Source of the DNA: an uncultured Bacilli bacterium
GTDB taxonomy: Bacteria; Bacillota_I; Bacilli_A; RF39; UBA660
Assembly (NCBI GenBank): GCA_934167935.1
Contig: CAKPMH010000028.1
Span: 1-14,519 of the forward strand
Direction: 5' to 3'
Length of the DNA stretch: 14,519 nucleotides
Positions 7,044 through 13,806 of the stretch are shown in pieces; within the stretch, counting starts at the first letter, position 1; each line of letters begins with the position of its first letter. The position numbers and the translations under genes were made by a program. The notes under the pieces are model-generated. The model worked only from the letters and a program-made list of their open reading frames with translations. It had not been told where the DNA came from and made no database searches.

Positions 7044-9668
7044 ATGAATAATACTAAATTTAATACTGGCTTAAATAGTAAAGAAGTAGAAGAATCAAGA
7101 GAAAAATATGGTAATAATAGTTTAATTAAAAAAAATAATAATAGTTTTTTTAGAAAATTTATTGAATGCTTATCCGATCCTATTATAAAGATTCTTTTAA
7201 TAGCATTAGCAATCAAAACTATTTTTCTATTTAAAAATTTTGATTGGTATGAAACTATTGGAATTATAATAGCAATTGCTTTAGCATCTTTTATATCAAC
7301 AATATCTGAGTATGGTAGTGAAAAGGCATTTTTAAGAATGCAAGAAGAAGCATCTAAAATTAAGTGCCGTGTATTTAGAAATTCAAAAATTGAAGAAATT
7401 AATGTCGATGATGTTGTTGTTGGCGATATTGTTTTATTAAATTCAGGTGATAAAATACCTGCAGATGGAGTAATAATAGAAGGTGAAATTAGTGTTGATG
7501 AATCATCATTAAATGGTGAAGCTAAGGAAGCTTATAAAGAAGCTATTAAAAATAATATAGAAAAAGATGAAAATAAAGTTTATAGGGGGAGTGTTGTTTA
7601 TTCAAAAAGTGCCAAAATGTTAGTAAAAAAGGTAGGGAACAATACTATTTATGGTGGAATTGCAATGGAATTATCAGAGAGTGGTCCAATAAGCCCACTT
7701 AAATTAAGACTAACAGAACTTGCAAAAACAATAAGTAAAATTGGATATATAGCTGCTTTTTTAATTAGTATTTCTTATCTTTTTTCTGTAGTTGTAATAA
7801 AAAATAATTTTGATATCAATTTAATTGTTAAAACGATAACTAATTTTCCTCTAATAACGGGACATATTTTGTATGCAATGACTTTGATTGTTACTGTTAT
7901 AATAGTTGCAGTACCAGAAGGACTTCCTATGATGATTACTCTTGTATTATCCTCTAATATGAAGAGGATGTTAAAAAATAATGTTTTAGTTAGAAAATTA
8001 ATAGGTATTGAAACTGCAGGAAATATTAATATTTTGTTTACTGATAAAACTGGAACACTTACAAAAGGAAAATTAGATGTTATTGGATTTATTAGTGGCT
8101 CTAAATCTGAGTATAGTAATATATTAGAGTTAAAAAAGTTTCCAAAATTATGTGAATTATTAGAAATTAGTATTGCCTATAATAATGAAAGTGTATATAG
8201 TGATAATAAAATAGTAGGTGGAAATATTACTGATAGAGCTTTATTAAAATTTATTAATTCATATAATAAAAATGTTAAGGTAATTAATAAAGAAACATTT
8301 AATAGTAAAAATAAATATTCTTTAGCAACGGTTTTGTATAATGGAAAAAAACATTTAATAAAAGGTGCTCCAGAGGTTATAATAAAAAATTGTAAATATT
8401 ATTATGATGAAAATGGAAATAAAAATAGATTAAATATTGAACTATATAATAAAAAAATAGATAATTACACAAGGTTAGGTATTAGAGTTTTAGCTTTAGC
8501 TATTAATGATAATTATAATCTTGATAAAAAATTTGAAAATTTGACATTGGTTGGAATTGTTTTAATTAAAGATGAAGTAAGGGAAGAAGCTGTAACAGGA
8601 GTTAATTTAACACAAAGTGCTCATATTCAAACTGTTATGATAACTGGTGATAATAAAAATACAGCAATTGGTATTGCAAAAGAAGTTGGATTATTGAATA
8701 AAGATAGTGATGTAGTTTTAACTAGTGATGAGTTAAAGAATATGTCAGATGACGATATTAAAAATATACTTCCAAATTTAAAGGTAGTTGCTAGAGCTTT
8801 GCCACAGGATAAAAGTAGATTAGTTAAAGTAAGTCAAGATTTAAATTTGGTTGTTGGTATGACTGGAGATGGTGTAAATGATGCTCCTGCTTTAAAAAAG
8901 GCCGATGTTGGTTTTGCAATGGGTAGTGGAACAGAGGTTGCGAAAGAAGCTAGTGATATCGTTATTTTAGATGATAATTTTATGTCAATTTCTAAAGCTG
9001 TATTATTTGGTAGAACGATATTTAAAAGTATTAGAAAATTTATTATTTTACAACTTACAATTAATTTATGTGCCTTGAGTTTATCTTTTGTTGGTCCATT
9101 TATAGGAGTATTCACTCCTATTACTGTAATTCAAATGTTGTGGATAAATATGGTGATGGATACACTTGCTGGATTAGCTTTTGCTTTTGAACCGCCATTA
9201 ATTGAATATATGCATGAATTTCCTAAGAAAAAAAATGAAGCAATTATAAATAAATATATGATTAATGAAATATTATTTACAGGATTTTATTCATCTATTT
9301 TATGTATATTATTTTTAAAATTACCTTTAATAAAAGAAATATATAATTATAGTGTAACTGATAATTATTTACTTACTGCCTTCTTTGGCTTATTTATATT
9401 TATTGATATATTTAATTGTTTTAATGCAAGGACACATAGAATAAATATTTTAGCTAATATTACAAAAAATAAGGTATTTATATTTATAATAATATTTATT
9501 ACAATTATTCAATTATTAATGATTTATTATGGTGATAATGTTTTTAGAACAACAGATTTAAATTTTGTTGAATTAGAAGTAATGATATTATTTGCCTTTA
9601 CTGTTATACCATTTGATTGGCTTAGGAAAATTTATTTAAAGAAAAAAGATAAATTAACAGGTGTTTAA
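7044..9668 (+). CDS. Calcium-transporting P-type ATPase (P2, PMCA-like)
   Basis: A membrane pump of 874 residues that couples ATP hydrolysis to cation export, most likely Ca2+. Seen in order: N-terminal cation-ATPase domain; actuator domain with the SLNGEAKEA loop (TGE replaced by NGE, as in several members); the ion-binding PEGLP in the fourth membrane segment (291-295); phosphorylation site Asp334 in DKTGTLT; nucleotide-binding KGAPE (440-444); hinge motif TGDGVNDAP (607-615). The sixth membrane segment has LWINMVMDTLAGLAFAFEPP, with Asn702 and Asp706 placed as in plasma-membrane calcium pumps. The start at 7044 has AGGAGG 6 bases upstream. No clear promoter was found in the 195-base gap upstream, and no terminator is visible downstream. 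Confidence 0.93.
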   Translation: MNNTKFNTGLNSKEVEESREKYGNNSLIKKNNNSFFRKFIECLSDPIIKILLIALAIKTIFLFKNFDWYETIGIIIAIALASFISTISEYGSEKAFLRMQEEASKIKCRVFRNSKIEEINVDDVVVGDIVLLNSGDKIPADGVIIEGEISVDESSLNGEAKEAYKEAIKNNIEKDENKVYRGSVVYSKSAKMLVKKVGNNTIYGGIAMELSESGPISPLKLRLTELAKTISKIGYIAAFLISISYLFSVVVIKNNFDINLIVKTITNFPLITGHILYAMTLIVTVIIVAVPEGLPMMITLVLSSNMKRMLKNNVLVRKLIGIETAGNINILFTDKTGTLTKGKLDVIGFISGSKSEYSNILELKKFPKLCELLEISIAYNNESVYSDNKIVGGNITDRALLKFINSYNKNVKVINKETFNSKNKYSLATVLYNGKKHLIKGAPEVIIKNCKYYYDENGNKNRLNIELYNKKIDNYTRLGIRVLALAINDNYNLDKKFENLTLVGIVLIKDEVREEAVTGVNLTQSAHIQTVMITGDNKNTAIGIAKEVGLLNKDSDVVLTSDELKNMSDDDIKNILPNLKVVARALPQDKSRLVKVSQDLNLVVGMTGDGVNDAPALKKADVGFAMGSGTEVAKEASDIVILDDNFMSISKAVLFGRTIFKSIRKFIILQLTINLCALSLSFVGPFIGVFTPITVIQMLWINMVMDTLAGLAFAFEPPLIEYMHEFPKKKNEAIINKYMINEILFTGFYSSILCILFLKLPLIKEIYNYSVTDNYLLTAFFGLFIFIDIFNCFNARTHRINILANITKNKVFIFIIIFITIIQLLMIYYGDNVFRTTDLNFVELEVMILFAFTVIPFDWLRKIYLKKKDKLTGV

Positions 9669-9686
9669 TTATTTGTCGGTAATCTC

Positions 9687-9715
9687 TTGATTTTAATTAT
9701 AATATGTAATATAAT
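9687..9715 (+). promoter_or_regulatory. Promoter of the AbiEi-like gene
   Basis: TTGATT (9687-9692), 17 bases, then consensus TATAAT (9710-9715). Transcription would begin about 10 bases before the start codon, so the leader holds little more than the GGTGAT site. Confidence 0.7.
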
Positions 9716-9731
9716 TAGTTCTGGTGATAGT

Positions 9732-10277
9732 ATGATTGTCCGACATAAAGATTTGAGAAAAAAGGGTTATAGTTCATATCAAATAAAAAAATTAGTTGAT
9801 AATAAACAGCTTTTTTTCCTAAAAAAAGGAATTTATTCAACCGATTTAAATACAAATTATTTTGAAATTATAGCAAAAAAACATCCTAATGCAATATTTA
9901 CATTAGAAACAGCTTGTTATATTTATAAATTAAAAAAAGATATGCCTAATCTTTATTATGTGGCTAGTAAACAAAAAGATAGAAAAATGAAAGAAGATTA
10001 TATTAAACAAATTTTTATGTCAGATAATCTTTATTCAATTGGTGTCAATAACATGACTTATTGTGGTGTGAATATAAAATCTTATGATCTAGAAAGATTA
10101 CTTATTGAAATTGTTAGAAATAAGACCAATATAGATAATGATTCTTATAGAGAAATTATTAATTCATATAGTAAAATATCAAAACTTTTAAATAAGAAGA
10201 AACTTTTTGAATATTTAAGTAATTTTAAAGATACGAAAATTCTTATAAGAATAAATAAAGAAGTTTTTAAAATTTAA
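9732..10277 (+). CDS. AbiEi-family antitoxin-like protein, without an adjacent toxin
   Basis: A 181-residue protein. The N-terminal 40 residues form a winged helix with the GYSSYQIKKLVDNKQL and KKGIYS pattern typical of AbiEi-type antitoxins, which bind their own promoter. The rest matches the family layout: IFTLETACYIYKL (55-67), MPNLYYVASK (71-80) and SYDLERLLIEIVRN (117-130). The start at 9732 is chosen because GGTGAT lies 3 bases upstream, the same spacing as other genes here; the in-frame ATG at 9687 overlaps the -35 element. The usual AbiEii nucleotidyltransferase toxin gene does not follow: the next gene is the AgrA-like regulator. It may be an orphan antitoxin or a stand-alone transcription factor of the same fold. 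Confidence 0.75.
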   Translation: MIVRHKDLRKKGYSSYQIKKLVDNKQLFFLKKGIYSTDLNTNYFEIIAKKHPNAIFTLETACYIYKLKKDMPNLYYVASKQKDRKMKEDYIKQIFMSDNLYSIGVNNMTYCGVNIKSYDLERLLIEIVRNKTNIDNDSYREIINSYSKISKLLNKKKLFEYLSNFKDTKILIRINKEVFKI

Positions 10278-10281
10278 AAAA

Positions 10282-10332
10282 TACAATAAAAAAATACAAT
10301 TATTATGGCAATAATTGTATTTTTTTATTGTA
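10282..10332. terminator. Terminator after the AbiEi-like gene, unusually long inverted repeat
   Basis: A perfect 23-bp inverted repeat (10282-10304 and 10310-10332) encloses the 5-base loop ATGGC. The inner part has ATACAATTATT and AATAATTGTAT, followed by seven T residues. It begins a few bases after the AbiEi-like stop codon and should end transcription in both directions. Confidence 0.8.
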
Positions 10333-10336
10333 ATAA

Positions 10337-10365
10337 TTGGTAAAATATGGTAATATTTATATATT
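10337..10365 (+). promoter_or_regulatory. Promoter of the agrA-agrC operon
   Basis: TTGGTA (10337-10342), a 17-base spacer and TATATT (10360-10365). The expected transcription start is near 10372. No LytTR-type direct repeat was found here, so the two-component genes are probably expressed constitutively. Confidence 0.55.
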
Positions 10366-10401
10366 AACGTAAAGCAAATGGCGAGGAGTGCGTATTATTT
10401 T

Positions 10402-11121
10402 ATGATGAAATTCGTAGTTTATGATGACGAAGAAGTATTTAGAAGTAATGTTGTAAAATCTATAAATAAGATTATGAAAAAAGTTAATATGGATTATTCT
10501 ATCGATGAATTTTCTAAATATAACACTAGAATGCAAAAGGTGATAAATGAAGATTGCCCTAAAATTTATGTTATGGATATTGAAATCCCTAATGGATTAT
10601 CTGGAATTGATGTTGCTAGAAAGATAAGGACAGAAGATTGGGATAGTATCATTATTTTGGTTACCTCTCATGTTGATATGGGTTATGATGCTTTAAAAGC
10701 ACAAATAATGTTATTAGATTTTATATCAAAATATAATGATTGTAATATTAATTTAGAAAAAACTTTGAAAAAGGCAATTCTTAAGATCAATAATAAAAAG
10801 GTTTTAATATTTGAGTCAGCTGATATAACTTATAAAGTATATACTGATGATATTGTTTATATTATAAGAGATAGTATTGATAGAAAAAGTATTATTAAAA
10901 CTATTTATAATGACGTTTCAGTAAACGAAAATATTAGTTCTTTATTTGGTATGCTTGATAGTAGATTTTTTATGACTCATAGAAGTTGCATAATCAATAC
11001 AGAAAAAATTGATAAAATTGATTGGAAGAATAATATAATTTATTTTAAGAATGATTATAAAACTGATTATTTGGCTAGAGAAAAGAAAAAGGAGCTAAAG
11101 GAATATGTTAGAAATTGTTAG
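10402..11121 (+). CDS. agrA: AgrA-like response regulator with LytTR DNA-binding domain
   Basis: A cytoplasmic transcription factor, the output half of a peptide-sensing two-component system. The receiver domain (about 1-120 of 239 residues) has the acidic pair Asp8-Asp9, the phosphorylation site Asp59 in YVMDIEIP, Thr88 and Lys110. The LytTR domain (about 132-237) includes FFMTHRSCIIN, the conserved block of AgrA-type regulators that bind paired direct repeats. The start is uncertain: ATG 10402 has GAGGAG at 10383-10388 (13 bases away, long), ATG 10405 is next to it, and ATG 10378 has no ribosome-binding site and adds a non-homologous tail. The gene overlaps the kinase by 17 bases. Its likely targets are the two direct-repeat boxes at 13273-13302 and 13333-13362. 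Confidence 0.88.
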   Translation: MMKFVVYDDEEVFRSNVVKSINKIMKKVNMDYSIDEFSKYNTRMQKVINEDCPKIYVMDIEIPNGLSGIDVARKIRTEDWDSIIILVTSHVDMGYDALKAQIMLLDFISKYNDCNINLEKTLKKAILKINNKKVLIFESADITYKVYTDDIVYIIRDSIDRKSIIKTIYNDVSVNENISSLFGMLDSRFFMTHRSCIINTEKIDKIDWKNNIIYFKNDYKTDYLAREKKKELKEYVRNC

Positions 11122-12418
11122 TTGGTTTATAATTGCGTTGTTTACGCATATTTTAGATTGTTATGTTTTTTGCAAATTAATAAGAAAGGAGTTTAGACTT
11201 GATTGGAAAAAAATTCTAATTATAATCATTTTTTGTGTATTTGATTGTCATATAGGAGTTGTTAATAATAGAATTATTAAATTTATAATAACAAATTTAT
11301 TTACTTTTTTAATTTTACAAATATTATATAAAAAATCTATATCCAAAACATTAATATCTACATTATTTATTTATATTGGATATGTTATTGCAGAAATTGC
11401 ATTTGCAATAATTTTTGTTTTAATTTGTAAATTTGATATAAATTATTTTACAACAGGATTAGGATTATTATATGTTAACATTTTTGAATCGTTAGTTTTT
11501 TTAGGTATATTTAAAAATAGATATGTTTTAAATTTTATATCAAAAATTATAAAATGGTATGAATCAAATAAATTGCTTGATTTAATATTTAAAAGCTGTA
11601 TTATTATGTTGTTATGTTATATGGTAATATATAGTGTGATTTTTAAAAGTATATTTAATGATAGAGAACTTGTCATTTTATTAATTTTAGTTGGAATAGT
11701 ATTGTTTGTTTGTGGTTATTTTAATCAAAAATCTGGAAATAATAAATTAACTATAGAATATGGTCAATTACTAGAATATGTAAAAACTTATGAAGATGAA
11801 GTAGTAGATAAAAGTAAAAAACAACATGAATATAAAAATCAATTAATTATAATTGATAATCTCATTCCTAAAACGAATAAAAAAGCTAAAGAATATCTTG
11901 GAAATATTTTAAATAATGTTGACGATGTTACAGATAATGATTGGTTAATTAAATTAAAGAATTTACCATCAGGTGGTATTAAGGGATTAATTCATTTTAA
12001 AATTAAAAAAATGATGTCTAAAAAAATATCAGTATTTGTTTATATTGATAAAGATGTTTCAAAAAAAGAAAATTGGAAAAATCTTGAAAAAAATCTAGAG
12101 GATATTAGTAGAATATTGGGTGTTTATTTAGATAATGCTATAGAGGCTGCCGAAAAAGCATCTGATAAACAAATTGTAATTGAATTTGTAAATGAAAAGG
12201 ATAATATAAGATTTAGTTTATCAAATAGTTATAATGGTAGTATTAAATTTGATGAAATTGATAAAGAAGGTTATTCGACAAAAGGTAAAGGTCGTGGTGT
12301 TGGATTAGCTTTAGTTAATGAAATTATTGCTGGTAATTCTTTATTAAAACAAACAAGAGAAATTAATGGAAAATTTTTTGTCCAAAATTTATATATAAAA
12401 AAAGATTTAAATTCATAA
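11105..12418 (+). CDS. agrC: AgrC-like sensor histidine kinase (HPK10 type)
   Basis: A 437-residue membrane receptor kinase. Residues 1-207 hold about six or seven membrane segments that would form the peptide-sensing domain. A coiled linker leads to the phosphoacceptor His241 in QHEYKNQL. The catalytic domain has the N box VYLDNAIEAAE (Asn344) and the G box GKGRGVGLALVNEI (394-407). The short H box and the absence of an F box between them are typical of the AgrC/HPK10 class, which senses cyclic peptides. The start at 11105 has AAGGAG upstream and lies inside the end of the regulator gene. It ends facing the propeptide gene on the other strand, so signal production and sensing are on convergent transcripts. 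Confidence 0.88.
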   Translation: MLEIVSWFIIALFTHILDCYVFCKLIRKEFRLDWKKILIIIIFCVFDCHIGVVNNRIIKFIITNLFTFLILQILYKKSISKTLISTLFIYIGYVIAEIAFAIIFVLICKFDINYFTTGLGLLYVNIFESLVFLGIFKNRYVLNFISKIIKWYESNKLLDLIFKSCIIMLLCYMVIYSVIFKSIFNDRELVILLILVGIVLFVCGYFNQKSGNNKLTIEYGQLLEYVKTYEDEVVDKSKKQHEYKNQLIIIDNLIPKTNKKAKEYLGNILNNVDDVTDNDWLIKLKNLPSGGIKGLIHFKIKKMMSKKISVFVYIDKDVSKKENWKNLEKNLEDISRILGVYLDNAIEAAEKASDKQIVIEFVNEKDNIRFSLSNSYNGSIKFDEIDKEGYSTKGKGRGVGLALVNEIIAGNSLLKQTREINGKFFVQNLYIKKDLNS

Positions 12419-12427
12419 ATCTTTTTT
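12398..12427. terminator. Bidirectional terminator between agrAC and agrBD
   Basis: A perfect 12-bp stem (12398-12409 with 12416-12427) has a 6-base loop and A and T tracts on its two sides. It covers the kinase stop codon and ends 4 bases before the propeptide stop codon. Confidence 0.75.
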
Positions 12428-12431
12428 ATTT

Positions 12432-12560
12432 TTATCTTTCAATCATACTCTTTGGCATTTCAGGTTCATCTAATACAACTTTTAAGCATGCATTAGAACT
12501 TGATGATGCACTTAAACTTCCAATAGCTTTGAATATTTTTGAAAATAAACTCTTAAACAT
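12432..12560 (-). CDS. agrD: AgrD-like autoinducing peptide precursor
   Basis: A 42-residue propeptide, too short for routine gene calling. It begins with an amphipathic basic helix (MFKSLFSKIFKAIG), then a Ser-rich stretch (15-22). Next comes the single Cys25 in SSNACLKVVL, and last the charged recognition tail DEPEMPKSMIER, which matches the conserved D-E-x-E-x-P-K tail of staphylococcal and clostridial AgrD. In AgrD, AgrB cuts before this tail and joins the new C-terminus to the Cys as a thiolactone. Here that would give a ring from Cys25 to Leu30 (six residues, one more than the common five) if the cut is before Asp31. AAAGGAGG stands 7 bases before the ATG. It lies 43 bases downstream of agrB on the same strand. 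Confidence 0.87.
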   Translation of the reverse strand: MFKSLFSKIFKAIGSLSASSSSNACLKVVLDEPEMPKSMIER

Positions 12561-12603
12561 ATTAATACCTCCTTTTTATTCTCTATAATTAAACGGGCCC
12601 TGT

Positions 12604-13212
12604 TTAATTCATATTCATTAAATATGTTTTATAATTATTATAACTCAAATGAAATATTTTGTAAGTAATAGGGAGAATTAGTAATATTTCAGTCCAAATT
12701 GAGAAAATAATTATGTTTGAAATTATTTCATTTTTAATAATTAAGGATAAAATTGTAAGAATTATACAATTTATAGTAGAAATAAATTTATATTTATTTC
12801 TATTTTCTTTTTTAATAATAGGAGCTTTTTTTGTATCAGCTGGGGCATATTTAAATATAAGCAATATTCCAGTAATTCCTAGAATAATTTTTAATAAAAA
12901 TGGTATTGATATATTTTTTGATAAAAAAGGTATTCCTATAAATATAATGGATGATGATAAAAGACATATCCAACTTTTAGTTGCGTGTAATCCATGTGCT
13001 GGTTCTCTTAATATATTGAAGAATAACAGTAATATTATCAGTTCTTTAAATACTCCTAATATTATTGATAGTGGTATTATAATCATTAATTTTGTTATTG
13101 TTAGATAAAATCCTTCTAGACTATATCTATATTCATCTAATTTAATATCATCTGTTTCAGGATAATATTCTTTAATTAAATCCGTTGAAAATTTTAAAAA
13201 CTTTTTTTTCAT
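12604..13212 (-). CDS. agrB: AgrB-family propeptide-processing cysteine protease
   Basis: A 202-residue membrane protein that would cleave and cyclise the AgrD precursor and help to export it. The catalytic pair is present: His76 and Cys83 in HGLHATKSWIC, with the family's 7-residue spacing. The conserved YAPADTKKAPI block is at 122-132. Six membrane segments are predicted (about 38-55, 57-68, 84-97, 104-121, 144-161 and 166-184). The start at 13212 has GGTGAT 3 bases upstream, the same layout as other genes in the window. It is the first gene of an agrB-agrD operon driven from the LytTR-box promoter at 13235-13262. A 131-codon open frame on the other strand inside it is a shadow. Confidence 0.93.
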   Translation of the reverse strand: MKKKFLKFSTDLIKEYYPETDDIKLDEYRYSLEGFYLTITKLMIIIPLSIILGVFKELIILLLFFNILREPAHGLHATKSWICLLSSSIIFIGIPFLSKNISIPFLLKIILGITGILLIFKYAPADTKKAPIIKKENRNKYKFISTINCIILTILSLIIKNEIISNIIIFSIWTEILLILPITYKIFHLSYNNYKTYLMNMN

Positions 13213-13234
13213 ATAATCACCAACTACTATATTG

Positions 13235-13262
13235 ATGGTATCATAAAAATATGATAATTCAA
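13235..13262 (-). promoter_or_regulatory. agrBD promoter (P2-like)
   Basis: On the minus strand TTGAAT (13257-13262), a 16-base spacer and TACCAT (13235-13240). The -10 element is weak, as expected for an activator-dependent promoter. The -35 lies exactly 10 bases after the LytTR box at 13273-13302. Confidence 0.6.
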
Positions 13263-13272
13263 TATTTTTTGT

Positions 13273-13302
13273 GCGAAATGTAATTTTAGATGCATGAAAT
13301 GT
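13273..13302 (-). promoter_or_regulatory. LytTR-regulator (AgrA-type) binding box for agrBD
   Basis: Read on the minus strand: ACATTTCAT, 12 bases, ACATTTCGC. Nine-base direct repeats 21 bases apart (two helical turns) are the known form of AgrA, ComE and related LytTR sites. The spacer begins GCATCTAAAA, the same ten bases as in the divergent box at 13333-13362. Confidence 0.75.
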
Positions 13303-13332
13303 ATTTTTTTATCTTCATTTGTGATTTAAATT

Positions 13333-13362
13333 ACAATTCGAGCATCTAAAACGACTATTCGA
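13333..13362 (+). promoter_or_regulatory. LytTR-regulator (AgrA-type) binding box for the rightward promoter
   Basis: ACAATTCGA, 12 bases, ACTATTCGA on the plus strand, again 21 bases apart. The spacer begins GCATCTAAAA, as in the leftward box. The box is followed by ACAAAAACTA (10 bases) and then the -35 element. Confidence 0.75.
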
Positions 13363-13372
13363 ACAAAAACTA

Positions 13373-13401
13373 TTGATTGTAGGGGAATAAATTGATACTA
13401 T
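13373..13401 (+). promoter_or_regulatory. Rightward quorum-controlled promoter (P3-like) before the cold-shock gene
   Basis: TTGATT (13373-13378), a 17-base spacer and TACTAT (13396-13401), with expected transcription start near 13408. The transcript would carry a leader of about 125 bases. Its first bases can fold into a small hairpin (GCTAA at 13412-13416 with TTAGC at 13427-13431), and no convincing small gene precedes the cold-shock gene. A 10-base direct repeat, ACTATTGATT, occurs at 13369-13378 and 13397-13406. Confidence 0.7.
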
Positions 13402-13533
13402 TGATTTGTTCGCTAAAAATATTTTCTTAGCTTATTGAATATTATGTCGAAATTTAGGGATTTATTTTTATTGAAACAATAGAATTTTAGAGGTATATTA
13501 AATATGAAACCAGAAGAATTGAAGGAGGATTTT

Positions 13534-13746
13534 ATGAGAGGAAAAGTAAAATGGTTTAATAATGAGAAAGGATATGGATTCATTGAATATAATGATCATG
13601 AAGATATATTTGTTCATTATTCAGCCATCCTAACAGAAGGATATAAAACTTTAGTTGAAGGACAATATGTAGATTTTGAACTTGTAAGAACTGATAAAGG
13701 TTTACAAGCAAAAAATGTTGTCGAAGTAAAAACTGCTTTAGTATAG
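13534..13746 (+). CDS. Cold-shock domain protein (Csp family)
   Basis: A 70-residue single-stranded nucleic-acid-binding protein, the usual Csp size. It acts in the cytoplasm, in general as an RNA chaperone. RNA-binding motifs RNP1 (KGYGFIEY, 12-19) and RNP2 (DIFVHYS, 24-30) are intact, as is the opening GKVKWFN. The start at 13534 is chosen for GGAGG ending 5 bases upstream and for the family's MRGKVKWF beginning. An in-frame ATG at 13504 with AGAGG upstream would add ten residues ([10 protein letters not shown]) not typical of the family; it could be a real alternative start. The gene is the first one behind the rightward LytTR-box promoter, so it is a candidate quorum-sensing target. A terminator overlaps its stop codon. 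Confidence 0.93.
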   Translation: MRGKVKWFNNEKGYGFIEYNDHEDIFVHYSAILTEGYKTLVEGQYVDFELVRTDKGLQAKNVVEVKTALV

Positions 13747-13757
13747 TAGTTTTTTTT
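13728..13757 (+). terminator. Terminator of the cold-shock gene
   Basis: AAAACTGCT (13729-13737) pairs with AGTAGTTTT (13745-13753) with one G-U pair and a 7-base loop, followed by T residues. It overlaps the last codons, and its T run also holds the -35 element of the next gene. Confidence 0.65.
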
Positions 13758-13784
13758 GTTTATTTTAATTTTTTATGATATAAT
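13756..13784 (+). promoter_or_regulatory. Promoter of the hibernation factor gene
   Basis: TTGTTT (13756-13761), 17 bases, then consensus TATAAT (13779-13784) with an extended -10 TGA just before it. It lies 22 bases before the start codon. Confidence 0.7.
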
Positions 13785-13806
13785 CTATTTAAGAAAGGGT
13801 GATGAT

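Noticed and set aside
6998..9115. Minus-strand frames at 6998-7216 and 8834-9115 opposite the calcium ATPase
   Set aside because: They are shadows of well-conserved P-type ATPase segments.
10282..10372. A LytTR box upstream of agrA
   Set aside because: ACAATTATT is present, but no second copy stands 21 bases away; the motif is part of the terminator stem.
12713..13108. 131-codon open frame on the plus strand within agrB
   Set aside because: It lies wholly opposite agrB, whose His/Cys catalytic pair and YAPAD block are clear. The frame has no ribosome-binding site and no family resemblance.
13444..13482. 12-codon open frame in the leader of the cold-shock gene, as a possible leader peptide or hemolysin-like product
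   Set aside because: It has no ribosome-binding site and no amphipathic pattern.
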